A stretch of 64,000 bases of DNA from contig JABMCL010000852.1 of the NCBI GenBank assembly GCA_018857735.1, forward strand, positions 107,501-171,500, given 5' to 3'. This DNA is from Alviniconcha marisindica. Its lineage: Eukaryota > Mollusca > Gastropoda > Provannidae. The translations under genes were made by a program, and so were the position numbers. The notes under the pieces are model-generated. The model was given only the letters and a program-made list of their open reading frames with translations, did not search any database and was not told the DNA's origin. This document shows, piece after piece, positions 23,633 to 30,256 of the stretch; position 1 is the stretch's first letter; every line of letters begins with the position of its first letter.

Positions 23633-23824
23633 CTTTTTGAAGGTGGTAGTGACTATTGGGAAATATGTATTTTTCATCTGGAGAACCAGTTAATATTACT
23701 GTCAGTCAGGATTGCAGTTTTGTGTACAGCCATCACTAGATCATTTGCAAGTCATAATCAGTCTTCTTTGCATCTATCCGTTTCAGATGAAGATGATTCC
23801 ATCTTGCTGCCTGCCTCACCATAG
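484..23824 (+). CDS. HAUS6: HAUS augmin-like complex subunit 6, multi-exon gene (5' end outside window)
   Basis: Gene-level entry; the coding exons are listed separately. HAUS6 is a subunit of the eight-protein augmin complex, which binds spindle microtubules and, through NEDD1, brings gamma-tubulin ring complexes for branched nucleation. The joined exons give the family's N-terminal domain: MFNMPNKVG, FLFNRLDPTLCRQQF, then DCWPVTDKR, SLFLSPGGDKF, VRSLWKGVQSFMEKSREER and NIYEGGQLNLVSVLQL. I recognise the last three from the human protein. A short coiled coil follows (EKMEKEIPQRKSAVEKL), then PPVTFDPP, then a long Ser/Thr-Pro-rich tail containing the conserved RSPLAVDIRRMWQDAI block. About 1,330 codons are visible, against 955 in human, mainly because of the tail. 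Exon phases join without stops except in the exon at 18901. The first exon and promoter are not seen. Identity is very likely; the exact splice sites at 15590-15821 and 17470 are less certain. Confidence 0.93.
580..3459 (+). other. HAUS6 intron, AT-rich, nothing recognised
   Basis: 2.9 kb of AT-rich sequence with short A and T runs. The one longer open frame (1757-2101) has no recognisable motif and no splice context. Confidence 0.55.
3460..3541 (+). CDS. HAUS6: HAUS6 coding exon w2
   Basis: Acceptor ttatttcag, donor gtacag. Encodes RDCWPVTDKRTESAFRK and CCIWLQNIQK, which parallel the CWP...D-K...FRK-CC-W segment of human HAUS6. The phase joins w1 exactly and the exon ends between codons. 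Confidence 0.93.
4111..4452. mobile_element. Non-autonomous TIR element with internal hairpins
   Basis: The left end (about 4111-4155) and right end (about 4393-4452) are inverted copies of each other over about 45 bases; the shared core reads aaaaggttcaaaag and its complement. No coding capacity. Two internal palindromes lie at about 4187-4233 and 4252-4312. The same right-end sequence occurs near 30213-30255 and 41211-41272, so this is a family. Class not identified. Confidence 0.65.
4606..4735 (+). CDS. HAUS6: HAUS6 coding exon w3
   Basis: Acceptor ctctctgcag, donor gtgagt. Encodes LPRINASLFLSPGGDKFCHL, the most recognisable signature of the HAUS6 N-terminal domain (SLFLSPGG-KF-HL), followed by a hydrophobic stretch, AFSTYVVLHVIQ. 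Ends after the first base of a Gly codon. Confidence 0.95.
4965..5446 (-). mobile_element. tRNA-derived SINE, near full length
   Basis: Read on the minus strand it begins with a tRNA-like head: A-box-like agctcagtggttagagcg (plus 5418-5435) and an exact B box ggttcgaatcc (plus 5381-5391). These are internal RNA polymerase III promoter elements. About 350 bases of body follow, ending in gatt/aatc repeats at 4965-4990. A 5'-truncated relative lies at 55931-56174. Inserted in the HAUS6 intron between w3 and w4. Confidence 0.85.
6069..6240 (+). CDS. HAUS6: HAUS6 coding exon w4
   Basis: Acceptor attttcag, donor gtgagt. Encodes a helical stretch including ELAVMMEPTCACAAIRHRKH and FLETLAQTIAAKQSWQTYA, corresponding to the human part with ARCHFARSRFLQIL. 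Enters at phase 1 and leaves with two bases of an Asp codon. Confidence 0.9.
6241..6927 (+). other. HAUS6 intron, nothing recognised
   Basis: T-rich intron between w4 and w5. Open frames here are low-complexity Phe/Leu/Ser strings from the T-rich composition. Confidence 0.5.
6928..7035 (+). CDS. HAUS6: HAUS6 coding exon w5
   Basis: Acceptor tatttgggcag, donor gtcagt. Encodes EMTRNLRGLMRDVRELEREK and REQVHQAAQRGVARG, a charged heptad-like helix at the position of the human VKQVRNLRSEC segment. Two bases of a Ser codon are left at the end. Confidence 0.88.
7036..7674 (+). repeat. HAUS6 intron with degenerate CA/ACAC tract
   Basis: Between about 7290 and 7455 the sequence is a degenerate cacacc/cacaca tract, ending in a pure CA run near 7438-7454. 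Nothing else recognised. Confidence 0.6.
7675..7753 (+). CDS. HAUS6: HAUS6 coding exon w6
   Basis: Acceptor ttcttattccag, donor gtaggc. Encodes SPIPPSRLSHDFDMSAHTAK then RALRVQQ. It ends in phase 0 just before the conserved V-R-S-L-W motif of the next exon; the human junction reads I-Q-K-V-R-S-L-W. Confidence 0.87.
8021..8314. mobile_element. Foldback MITE in HAUS6 intron
   Basis: The two halves are imperfect inverted copies. The left end has taattagcacttgaaagatg and the right end the complementary form catcttttgaacactaatt with mismatches. The pairing continues inward through cacctgacatgcaag and its complement at about 8230-8245. The centre holds direct repeats of aggtacataaactc. About 294 bases, non-coding; both strands show only spurious frames. 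Confidence 0.65.
8456..8629 (+). CDS. HAUS6: HAUS6 coding exon w7
   Basis: The acceptor must be the ag at 8454-8455, because an in-frame stop at 8447-8449 excludes an earlier one. Encodes VRSLWKGVQSFMEKSREERE, then a stretch ending ISIPHLMLRECEQEMHR, a close match to the human KVRSLW...IPRLLLDKIEKQM region. Exactly 58 codons, donor gtaggt. Confidence 0.93.
8630..9384 (+). other. HAUS6 intron, nothing recognised
   Basis: 755-base intron between w7 and w8. No repeat or conserved frame identified. Confidence 0.45.
9385..9487 (+). CDS. HAUS6: HAUS6 coding exon w8
   Basis: Acceptor cttcttgtag, donor gtaggt. Encodes VDNIYEGGQLNLVSVLQLWN and LALRMYMERVDQ, equivalent to human GNVYEAGKLNLLTVIQLLN. 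A second in-frame acceptor lies 6 bases downstream (cgacag), so the first two residues may be optional. Confidence 0.93.
9488..11349 (+). other. HAUS6 intron upstream of the Mutator relic
   Basis: 1.9 kb between exon w8 and the transposase relic. It may contain the non-coding 3' part of the same element (the relic lies on the minus strand), but I found no matching terminal repeat and no other feature. Confidence 0.4.
11350..13225 (-). pseudogene. Decayed Mutator-like transposase inside HAUS6 intron
   Basis: On the minus strand several broken frames read in order like one transposase of the animal Mutator-like transposase-domain family. Segments: a Cys-containing N-terminal part (13224-12730), TTWTNHKKQIRKATEDVA (about 12560), SGDGMYHRCGFQSKN and ILSNHCDSCKKQ (12379-12095), INFLGDGDSKTFARLKNA (about 12050), then a 163-codon open frame (12025-11534) with CCSHVQKRMGCQL, KGGLTMKAILKIQGHFGAAI and CLHGGTQNTNESFHKVIW. 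Homology appears to continue to VADATIVFSDG near 11470, past a stop. At least four stops or frame changes separate the pieces, so it cannot make an intact enzyme. Family assignment is from recalled motifs. Confidence 0.75.
13190..13335 (+). repeat. Dispersed repeat block, copy 1
   Basis: Contains gcggggtactgccgacacag, then ctgttgtgaacccagagctg and aaagcctggagtaggtcag, in the same order as a second copy at 53443-53940. It lies beside the 5' end of the transposase relic and may be part of that element. Confidence 0.6.
14274..14364 (+). CDS. HAUS6: HAUS6 coding exon w9
   Basis: Acceptor ttttttttag after a long T tract, donor gtaact. Encodes GLRDLSYPANNMRSLAHAQH and AYLANTSAL in the frame fixed by w8. 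It follows the 4.8-kb intron that carries the Mutator-like relic. Confidence 0.85.
14365..14838 (+). repeat. HAUS6 intron with CA microsatellites
   Basis: CA-rich tracts at about 14396-14410, 14510-14529 and 14748-14772. No other feature. Confidence 0.6.
14839..14917 (+). CDS. HAUS6: HAUS6 coding exon w10
   Basis: Acceptor tcccacacag, donor gtaagg. Encodes REKMEKEIPQRKSAVEKLRR then QFHSEVT, a coiled-coil helix at the place of the human LHYLEKETKFQKERLSDLK coiled coil. Ends in phase 0. Confidence 0.87.
14918..15589 (+). other. HAUS6 intron, nothing recognised
   Basis: Sequence between exon w10 and the possible micro-exon. No repeat family or conserved frame identified. Confidence 0.45.
15590..15620 (+). 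CDS. HAUS6: HAUS6 possible micro-exon w11
   Basis: A 31-base segment between tgattttgtcctcag and gtaaat. It is the only segment I found that converts the phase-0 end of w10 into the phase-1 start needed by the strong acceptor at 15771, adding LNLPRMLLIS. The alternative is to skip it and splice w10 to a weaker acceptor at 15821, which is also in frame. I cannot decide between them from sequence alone. Confidence 0.4.
15771..15932 (+). CDS. HAUS6: HAUS6 coding exon w12
   Basis: Carries GMTDPSPPVTFDPPRGHSG and a threonine/proline-rich end, matching the human MSPLSFDPAS segment. The acceptor tttcccccaccttcag at 15769-15770 is strong but needs phase 1. An internal acceptor (catcctcag, exon from 15821) joins w10 directly in phase 0. 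Donor gtatgt. Confidence 0.7.
15933..17130 (+). other. HAUS6 intron, nothing recognised
   Basis: 1.2 kb. A C-rich patch lies at 16356-16395. A 196-codon open frame on the minus strand (16590-16000) is compositionally biased by that patch and matches nothing I know. Confidence 0.45.
17131..17266 (+). CDS. HAUS6: HAUS6 coding exon w13
   Basis: Acceptor ttccctgaacag, donor gtatta. Encodes VETPEAAVKIANSISHSSRR then NLVETFQTTAFGVTDNQNWN in the frame fixed by w12. Polar linker sequence; no domain recognised. Confidence 0.78.
17423..17470 (+). CDS. HAUS6: HAUS6 coding exon w14
   Basis: Acceptor tgtgttttttag. Encodes RTKGDSPFAVGKRKIH. The textbook-looking donor gtaaga at 17452 would put the next exon in a frame that runs to a stop. 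The donor gtacat at 17471 keeps the frame of the following two exons, so I prefer it. Confidence 0.6.
17709..17750 (+). repeat. CT microsatellite
   Basis: ctctctctgtctctgtctct followed by a pure CT run, inside the HAUS6 intron before w15. Confidence 0.9.
17828..17987 (+). CDS. HAUS6: HAUS6 coding exon w15
   Basis: Acceptor tgtgtctcag, donor gtactc. The frame chosen reads LPQPVQDPSLPRRETVKQSS onward with many Ser, Arg and Lys residues. It is the only frame that continues openly into the next exon. Confidence 0.72.
17988..18473 (+). other. HAUS6 intron, nothing recognised
   Basis: 486-base intron between w15 and w16. No repeat or conserved frame identified. Confidence 0.45.
18474..18656 (+). 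CDS. HAUS6: HAUS6 coding exon w16
   Basis: Acceptor tttttcctccccag, donor gtaaaa, exactly 61 codons. Encodes KPASSTAKKVGVKSGQPLA and ends AHNILIDK. Together with the next exon's IVSAV this parallels the human HLVEEVARAVLSDSP helix. Confidence 0.82.
18673..18776 (+). repeat. Two-copy 52-base direct repeat
   Basis: taatgggtgaaccaagattt begins each copy; the two differ at only a few bases. It sits in the short intron before w17. Confidence 0.85.
18901..19475 (+). CDS. HAUS6: HAUS6 coding exon w17 with a frame conflict
   Basis: From the acceptor tgtatttgcag the phase-0 frame reads IVSAVMHEDAGW and then hits a stop at about 18940. The next frame is open for the rest of the exon (DESSYPQGLESLHPLP to ASVQNPSAALS). 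Removing one base of the GGGG at 18935-18938 joins the two. An internal acceptor at 18930-18931 (exon from 18932) would instead give an uninterrupted frame but lose the conserved IVSAV segment. Low-complexity Ser/Thr/Pro tail. Donor gtaagt. Confidence 0.78.
19476..19970 (+). other. HAUS6 intron with LINE-tail-like sequence
   Basis: At about 19787-19850 the sequence gtgaagtgctttgagctac followed by tattattat resembles the 3' end common to some non-LTR retrotransposons. No coding remnant was seen, so this is tentative. Confidence 0.35.
19971..20066 (+). CDS. HAUS6: HAUS6 coding exon w18
   Basis: Acceptor ctgtgccgtgcag, donor gtaatg. Encodes SEDAFVTSDLLHRSPLAVDI and RRMWQDAISDDA. This matches the conserved human block [28 protein letters not shown] and anchors the otherwise poorly conserved C-terminal half as HAUS6. 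Confidence 0.92.
20067..20921 (+). other. HAUS6 intron, nothing recognised
   Basis: 855 bases with G runs at 20440-20450 and 20514-20525 and a TA tract near 20188. No mobile element recognised. Confidence 0.45.
20922..22316 (+). CDS. HAUS6: HAUS6 large C-terminal exon w19
   Basis: The largest exon, about 465 codons, acceptor cacctttcctgcag, donor gtaagc. A disordered acidic and Ser/Thr-Pro-rich tail with candidate phosphorylation sites such as SQTPMPD, TRTPVHSPH and FSPDSSPRS. Near its end a 12-residue unit, QASSTSTAASLL, is repeated four times, followed by a helical stretch LDENLAAQLNRLRKVAAEA and an acidic run EEEDEDQADGDE. In human HAUS6 the tail binds NEDD1 and is regulated by mitotic kinases; a shared role here is inference. 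Confidence 0.9.
21979..22128 (+). repeat. 36-base coding tandem repeat in HAUS6 tail
   Basis: Four near-identical 36-base units (caggccagcagcaccagcac and 16 more bases) inside exon w19. Each adds the 12 residues QASSTSTAASLL or a T variant. The frame is preserved because the unit is a multiple of three. Confidence 0.95.
22317..22951 (+). repeat. HAUS6 intron with a copy of the dispersed ACTT-tail repeat
   Basis: At 22748-22792 the sequence tggtgttttacgcccagtca and a following atcagggcga match, in reverse orientation, a short repeat found at five other places in the window. The rest of the intron is unremarkable. Confidence 0.65.
22952..23005 (+). CDS. HAUS6: HAUS6 coding exon w20
   Basis: Small exon, acceptor ctctgtgtgcag, donor gtaagg. 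Encodes VGKEQQLPEPASDPLNIF in the frame of the preceding exon and leaves one base. Confidence 0.8.
23006..23786 (+). repeat. HAUS6 intron with dispersed repeat copy and CT microsatellite
   Basis: A copy of the dispersed repeat (reverse orientation, with the taagtaagtaaataaa end) lies at 23355-23414. A CT microsatellite of about 58 bases lies at 23576-23634. Confidence 0.75.
23787..23824 (+). CDS. HAUS6: HAUS6 last coding exon w21
   Basis: Acceptor tatccgtttcag. Encodes DEDDSILLPASP followed by TAG at 23822-23824. The phase agrees with the previous exon. The coding end is therefore at 23824. Confidence 0.82.
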
Positions 23825-24930
23825 TGAAAATCGTCAAGATTTGGACAATTTCAGCCCTGTATATTTTTCTTCATATTTATTACAAATAGAGAACAAATCT
23901 GTATATTTGTGACAGACATTTTTCCACAAATATTATTATTAAATGTTTATTACTATTATTAAATGTCACCTACTTGTGTGACAAGCAATGATCTAAACCA
24001 ACTTGAAAGTCAAAAAGGACTTTCCCTGTTATGTTGGTGTTCATACAGTATTAGTTAGAAAGTTTGGGGAAAGCAGTCTGCCATTTTCAAGGCCCTGAAA
24101 GTCTGAAAAATAAATAATTAACATGGTGTCTTTGAAAGTTTGTGAATTTTGACTTCTGTGAAATTGAAAAAAATATAATTTCTTCACTCTGAGAACAATT
24201 AGCTAGATAGTTTCATACTTCAGCTGATACAAATTATAATCATGAAATGGCAATATTTTGGCTTCTGAACAGTGAAGCAGATGGCATAGATATGTCGTGA
24301 AGCAGATGGCATAGATATGTCCTTGCTTTTGTACTCTCAAACAGTGACAAGTGTTCAAGGCATGTTGCTCTTCGAGGCGAGTCACCAGTTAGCACTTTCT
24401 GTCAAATCTGTTACAACTGTGATCCACTTTCAGTCAAGGTCGTATGTATGATCAGTTGCAAAGGGAGACAGCAATGTCGCCGTCAAGCATCTGATCGCGT
24501 AATGTAGGCTGCTGTGTTTTCATCAGATTCTGATGTGACACAAGTTGTCAGCAGCCAGTAAAAATCATATCCAATGAATAGGCATGCTTGATAAGCTGAG
24601 CCATCACCAATACATAATGTATTTGATCTCATAAATGAAGACCACTTTGAAGACAATAAAAAATAAAAGTAAAAATGACTGGCTACGGCTAGAGCCAAAT
24701 TGCAGTCATACGTTCTTGGTGGTCTAAAGTTCCCACCCTTGCCTCAGCTGTGGTATACGATGGAATTTAGAAGGAGCACGTGCACAGTTTTTGTTTAGAT
24801 TGTAAAATGAACATGACTTGCTGCATTTTATGTGTTTTTGCTTGATGTTTTTGCTTTGTTTTTGTTTTTTAATGTTTTGCTTATTTATTGCAGTATACTG
24901 TATTGTAATAAATCAACTAGAGTTCAGTGG
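23825..24930 (+). other. Probable HAUS6 3' untranslated region
   Basis: AT-rich sequence after the stop codon. Candidate polyadenylation signals aataaa lie at 24109-24114, about 24656 and about 24907. Which one is used cannot be told. A 23-base duplication (gaagcagatggcatagatat) occurs at 24273-24322. Confidence 0.45.
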
Positions 24931-27900
24931 TATGTTGTAAATATGTATTTATTTGAGTGGAACTCTGTTATGTGAGCATCGTGAACAAAGATCTGAATAT
25001 TTCCCTCTAATAATGTATATTATATAACAAAAATTGTACAGTAGTGGTTTTAAAACCACTATGTTATATTTGTTAGTTTTAGTTTTTAGTTGTATAGATT
25101 ATGTGTTAAACTATCCAAAACTGAAAAACAAACATACTGGAATTTGAATTTTGCAATAGAGTTTGAAACAATTAAAGTTTATTATGTAGGGGAGGTAGAA
25201 GTGAATGGATTATATGTATGTGTGCTGTTTGTGTGCATAGACATTTTACCACTGCACTAGAAATAGAATGAAGGGAACTTTTAAAAAGACATGTATTTTA
25301 TCAGCAACTGCTTTTCACTGAAATAATTGTTATGCTCATATTGTCACATAGAGGTTTTGTGGCTAAATTCAGTTCAGTTCAAGATGGTATCTGCACTTGG
25401 AAGAGTCCATATATATGCTGTCCACCCTGTCTCACAGAAGTTTCACCAATGTTGCCTTTGAAAGTTTCCGTGTTTCCTTGACTGGCAATGGCCCTCTCTT
25501 GTCCTTTCAAGGAAGATCATATAGTGATTCCTTTTTCACGCCTCTCTCCTCAAGGTGAATGGTGTTATGATGTCCTTGGCTTTGTGCCAGCAGGTAGTGT
25601 CTCAAGCTCCTCAACACTTCAGATCTTCCAAGACACAAGCCATTTGTGATGATTGTTTTGCCCAGCAGTCTATCTGCTCGGGCATTTCTCTTTACTCTGG
25701 CATGTCCACAGGAGTTTTTGAGGTGGATGTCGACCGTTGGCACATTCCAATCTGGGCTTCCCAATAAATGTTAAGATGTGGCTAACGTGATCAACTTTGG
25801 TTTTTGATTTTGTGCTGGTAAAAACAAATAATACAAAAATTATGAACTGGCCTCTGCCTTTTTCTTCTTCTTTTTTTCTTTTTTCTTTTTCTCTCTCATC
25901 ATCAGCTGTTGATAGGTAGGTGCCCCTATTATAATGTTAAACATATCTAACACATCTGCCCACATACATTTGTGGCAGGAACAGGGCACATAAAAATGCA
26001 GGGGGTTTGTGAAAATGATTGCAAACTAGAATCCCTCCCAGTTCTTCTTGTTGAAGTGTCTTGTTCAAACCAGGATGAAAGAAAAGAAAGGGGAAAAAAA
26101 GGAGGGCATGTTTGTGAATTGGAAACAAATTTCATTGCATCACAACTTGTACATGTACCTTAGTTTATTTGTAGATTAGTCCAAAACACACAAAAGGTTT
26201 AGAAAAAATGCTTATTTTAATTAGACATACAAAATGTGTGCAACTTTTCAGTGAAACCCCTTTTTTCAAGCAACAGACAGGTAATAATAACTAATACACT
26301 GACGAAGGATGGTAAGGCTGAAATTTGATCTGGTTAGCTTTCAGTTGGTGGAGAATGCAAACACCATGCACAGAAAATCCAGGCGGTCAACTTCATTTCA
26401 GATTTGTATTTATTAAATTTGTGTCAGATATGAACTAATTTTAGGTTGAAGTGTAGAAAAACAACAAGAAGCAAATAATTAACTGTTGAGACATTATAAT
26501 TACCTTAAATTACTCTGGAAGACCTTAAACAGAGTAAATCTGATGGAAGCAGAAGAGAGAGAGAGAGCTTCTCATTTCATAGAGCCTTTTGGGTGCATTA
26601 GTCGTCGTCCCCCCCCCTCCCCCCCCCCAAGTAGCCAAATCCATTTTTTGGCCCACAATGCCAAGCAGAGAGCAGAAGGGTTATCAAAATTTGGATCCTG
26701 GTGGGGACCATTATGTTGGTTGCCTAAGTCAGACACTAATTTGAATCTGAAATAATTTTGTGATTTTACTTCTTTTAAAGATACTTGCCAAAGAATGCAT
26801 GTTGTGTATATATATTAATTATTATATGTACTGTGATAATGGTTGAGTGAGTTTGTAAACTGCATTGGTTCAAATTTATTGTATGTGCACTTGTGCCATC
26901 TTGGTAATTTGATTGCTCAAATGTCTTATTTATTTTCTACGCAGGGGTGTTGGACATTTATTGCTTTCAACTATCAGTGTATGTCATTGCAGTCGGGCGT
27001 GAAGTTTCTCTTTTTTTAACATCTGTTCATGTTAAAATGTGTGCTTAAAAGAAAACTGAATTTAAAGAAAAAATGATAGAAATGTGTGCTTAAAAGAAAA
27101 CTGAATTTAAAGAAAAAAGTGATAGTTGTGATTTTGGCCTAATGCTGAGTTTTTTTTGTTTTTGTTTTAGCAAGTTCTCTTTTTGAATTTGTTTGATTTT
27201 ACATACATGGTTAATCTCATGTGCATAAAGTAAAGGGGGTGGCAGGGCAGGGAATCTTTTTGTGGGTGGGTGCATGCTTGTATGTGTGTGTGTTTAGGGG
27301 GAGGGTCAGATGATGGATGGATGGAAAGGTGTGTAGGTGTTTGCCTTTTCCTTTTCTTTTTAGGGAGGGGGAGGGGCATGTAACACCAGGGATAGACCCC
27401 AAAGAGGAGGGTGTAGAGAAGAGAGAGGTGCAATGAACCGCACCACGTTTAATTAGACATATGTTTATGTACTTGTGACATCTAGCATTCTTCAGTGAGA
27501 GGGAGAGGATGGATGTCACATTTTAATTACGCAGCTGTTACATATTTGTGATGCCCAGCGTTCTTCAGAGAGAGATGTAATGACTTGATTTACATTTAAT
27601 TACACATGCGTTTAGGTATTTGTGGTGCTCAGTATTCTTCAGTCTCAGTTTGTTGAGAAAGGTTTGAAGAAAACTGGAAATTTTGAACACAATATGGTGT
27701 TATTGTTGTTTTTATTTGCTCTAGATAAACATAAAGCTGTTGACTGTTTTCAGGTGCTAGAGCAAAATAATGTGTTTATTGCAACTGCAGAAGACAGCTT
27801 CTTTTTTAAATGCAGGAAAGTAGTGGAACTTGGCATGATGTTAACCATCATTGGCCTTTAGATTTCATGCCAGATTTGCTGACCACAGCCATCTGGAAGT

Positions 27901-29813
27901 GCCCAGGAAGAAAGTTGTACATAATGATGAAAATGGCATGCATATGTGAACTGAGAATTTGTTCATTTGTTTAACATGTTTTTTCCAGCATGGAACGGTG
28001 AAAACAATTGATTCTTTAGATTACTACAGGACAAAGCACATTTTGTTTAGAATCAAAGGAATGGATTGAACTGGCAAAGATGACTTGTGGAAAGACATTA
28101 CTGATTAGGTGCCAGTCCTTCTCACAGACCTTGACAAAGACTTGCAACTGTCTCAGCCACAGACATTAATATTGACAATATTTTGGTTATTTATGTAAAA
28201 CAACCTTTGTGCAGGTGGTAAAATTGTGAGCAAGGTGTACATGTGTGAATGACCTGCTAATGTGGATGTAGTGGAAGTGGGTTGCAGATTATTCATACAG
28301 TAGCCTGTCAGTAAGTCAAGGTTAAATTGTAAGGAGGCTCATTCACCAGTTCTTTTCCAAAATATTATGACTGTTGGTGCACACATGCAGTCATGCTGTG
28401 CATTTGTTTTGAAGTACACCAATCAGTTTTTTTGCATATGATTTTAATGAAATCTTTTAGATGCACTTTTTGACTTCGCTTTATTGTCAAAAGAGATTTC
28501 ATGCATGGTGTGAATAAATTTTCTTCATCCAATTCATCATCCTTTTGTTCTGACAGGCAGAGATGTGAGTGCATGTGCATAATTGTATGGTGCACATGTG
28601 TAATTGTGCAAAGCACTTATGGCACACACAGAGGAGAGTGCATGTGTGTCAAACAGTCATAGCGTGTATTTGACATGCAGAGAGAGGAGAGGACTTGTGT
28701 AGCTGTGCAAAGCATACATGGCTTGTGTGTTACAAAAGAACAAATGCGGCTTTGAAATTTATTCGACAAAAATCAGGCATGAGCATACTCATACTACAAC
28801 CAAGCACATCACAGATACTAACAACTTAAATTTTTGTGGGTTTTTTAAATGAGATAAAAATGCACTTTAATACATATGTATACATTGTCTAAGCAGAACC
28901 ATTACTGCTTATCACAATTAAAAATAACAAATCCACATTACTTTCTACGAATGTCCACAGCTGAAAGTGAAACTGGAAAAAAAAATGTGTACCTTTTTCA
29001 ACAACATAATTGTAGTGAACACATAACTGTAGTGAGGCATTTATTATTTGTAGACCTTTCAAAAATGCACCTCCAGTACAAAAGGGAACATGCAACACTG
29101 AAATGGGCACTGAAGCTCTAGCAATAAACATCTATTCATTGGTCATCAACATGAGGACTACTGTGGTGTCAGATGGCCTACAATAAGGTTTATATCGAGT
29201 GTGGGTCCTGTCCCCCACAGACAGTTACACGTACACTGGAGATGCATTTCTGACAAAAAAGACCAGAAATAAAAGCAAGGCCTACAGAGGTGTGTGGATG
29301 AGGAAGGCGCACGTTTTCTGTTTTCAGCTGTGAACATATTAGTTTCAATAATATGCATTTCCACTTTGCTTCTTTCTTTCTGAAGCTATTAAGCCAATTC
29401 CTTCTATTCTTGTTAACGCATGAGTTTGGACTCTCTCCCTTCTGTGCCAAAGGAGATGATGTTCTGGGTCCCCTGATAATTCTTTTGAGATTCACTATTC
29501 GTACGGTATAGGGGCTTCAAAACGAGGTATAATACATCAGATTAGAGAAGGCACTTAAGATTTAATCAGCTGTATAAGTGAAACCGTAAACGCAGCTGAA
29601 CAGAACTATTTAAATGATCAAATGGTTACAAACTAAATAACTTCATCAGTTACAATATTAACTGATCACACTCCATCAGCTGCAAATAACTTTTCATCAT
29701 CACCTAACGCCACAGGGTGTAAAAAAACCCACTGTTCTCAAAAACCTCAAACCAGAATGGCTGTTAGCGTTCATAAACAAGATCCAAAGTGCACATGTTG
29801 TTTTGTCCTAATA
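24931..29813. other. Gene-poor spacer between HAUS6 and the ITPRIP-like gene, part 1
   Basis: Apart from the LINE remnant, I see only AT-rich sequence: a poly-C patch at 26610-26629, a 45-base direct duplication at 27038-27124 (tgtgcttaaaagaaaactga in each copy) and short G/T-rich stretches near 27230-27420. No gene is supported on either strand. Confidence 0.5.
25372..25767 (-). pseudogene. LINE RNase H / C-terminal remnant
   Basis: Minus-strand frame reading CGHARVKRNARADRLLGKT, then LGRSEVLRSLRHYLLAQSQG and LEERGVKKESLYDLP, typical of the RNase H domain at the C-terminus of mollusc non-LTR retrotransposon polyproteins (the usual form has PGHAGV-GNERADRLA). After a stop the similarity resumes with KATLVKLL and VDSIYG and ends at a ttcagttcag motif near 25370. 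Truncated, with at least two stops, so inactive. Confidence 0.75.
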
Positions 29814-30212
29814 GCATACCTGTCAACCCATACAGTTTACCCGTATAAAATACTTTTTCTCTCATTATTTTGGGGAGATATGGTCATACTGGAAAATGGA
29901 TACAGGAAAACATAATTTTCATGTGATTTTGTTGTTGTTTTAAACTGAGCAAAAAGACTGAAAAACTGTCAAATGAGCACATGCCATCACCAAATGCACA
30001 CTGACTGGCCTAGTGCAACAGGCTAAGAAATCTCATCGGAAGTGATATTTTAAGTTGCACATGTGTATTTTGCACATCACTGCTTTTTCCTTCCACTGCA
30101 ACAGATGCTGGTTGGAATTCAAAACGCCACTGCCACCAGTGAAATAATAAAAGAAATACAGGTTCACAAACTCTGGACTAAGGTTTACTCCCAAAAGGGG
30201 TTGACAGCTATG
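29814..30212. mobile_element. Nested MITE with 15-base TIRs and TAATA target duplication
   Basis: The left end gcatacctgtcaaccc and right end ggggttgacagctatg are inverted repeats with one mismatch. TAATA flanks both sides (29809-29813 and 30213-30217). Removing 399 bases plus one TAATA restores the sequence gtcctaataaatag, which matches the right end of the element family at 4395-4452 and 41220-41272. It is therefore an insertion into an older element. No coding capacity. Confidence 0.8.
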
Positions 30213-30256
30213 TAATAAATAGCATTCTTTTGAACCTTTTATGTGTTTGGATCCCA
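30213..30256 (+). mobile_element. Remnant of the host TIR element split by the nested MITE
   Basis: taataaatagcattcttttg followed by aaccttttatgtgtttggat is the right terminal sequence of the same family as the element at 4111-4452. Its left-hand part continues before 29809. Confidence 0.65.
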
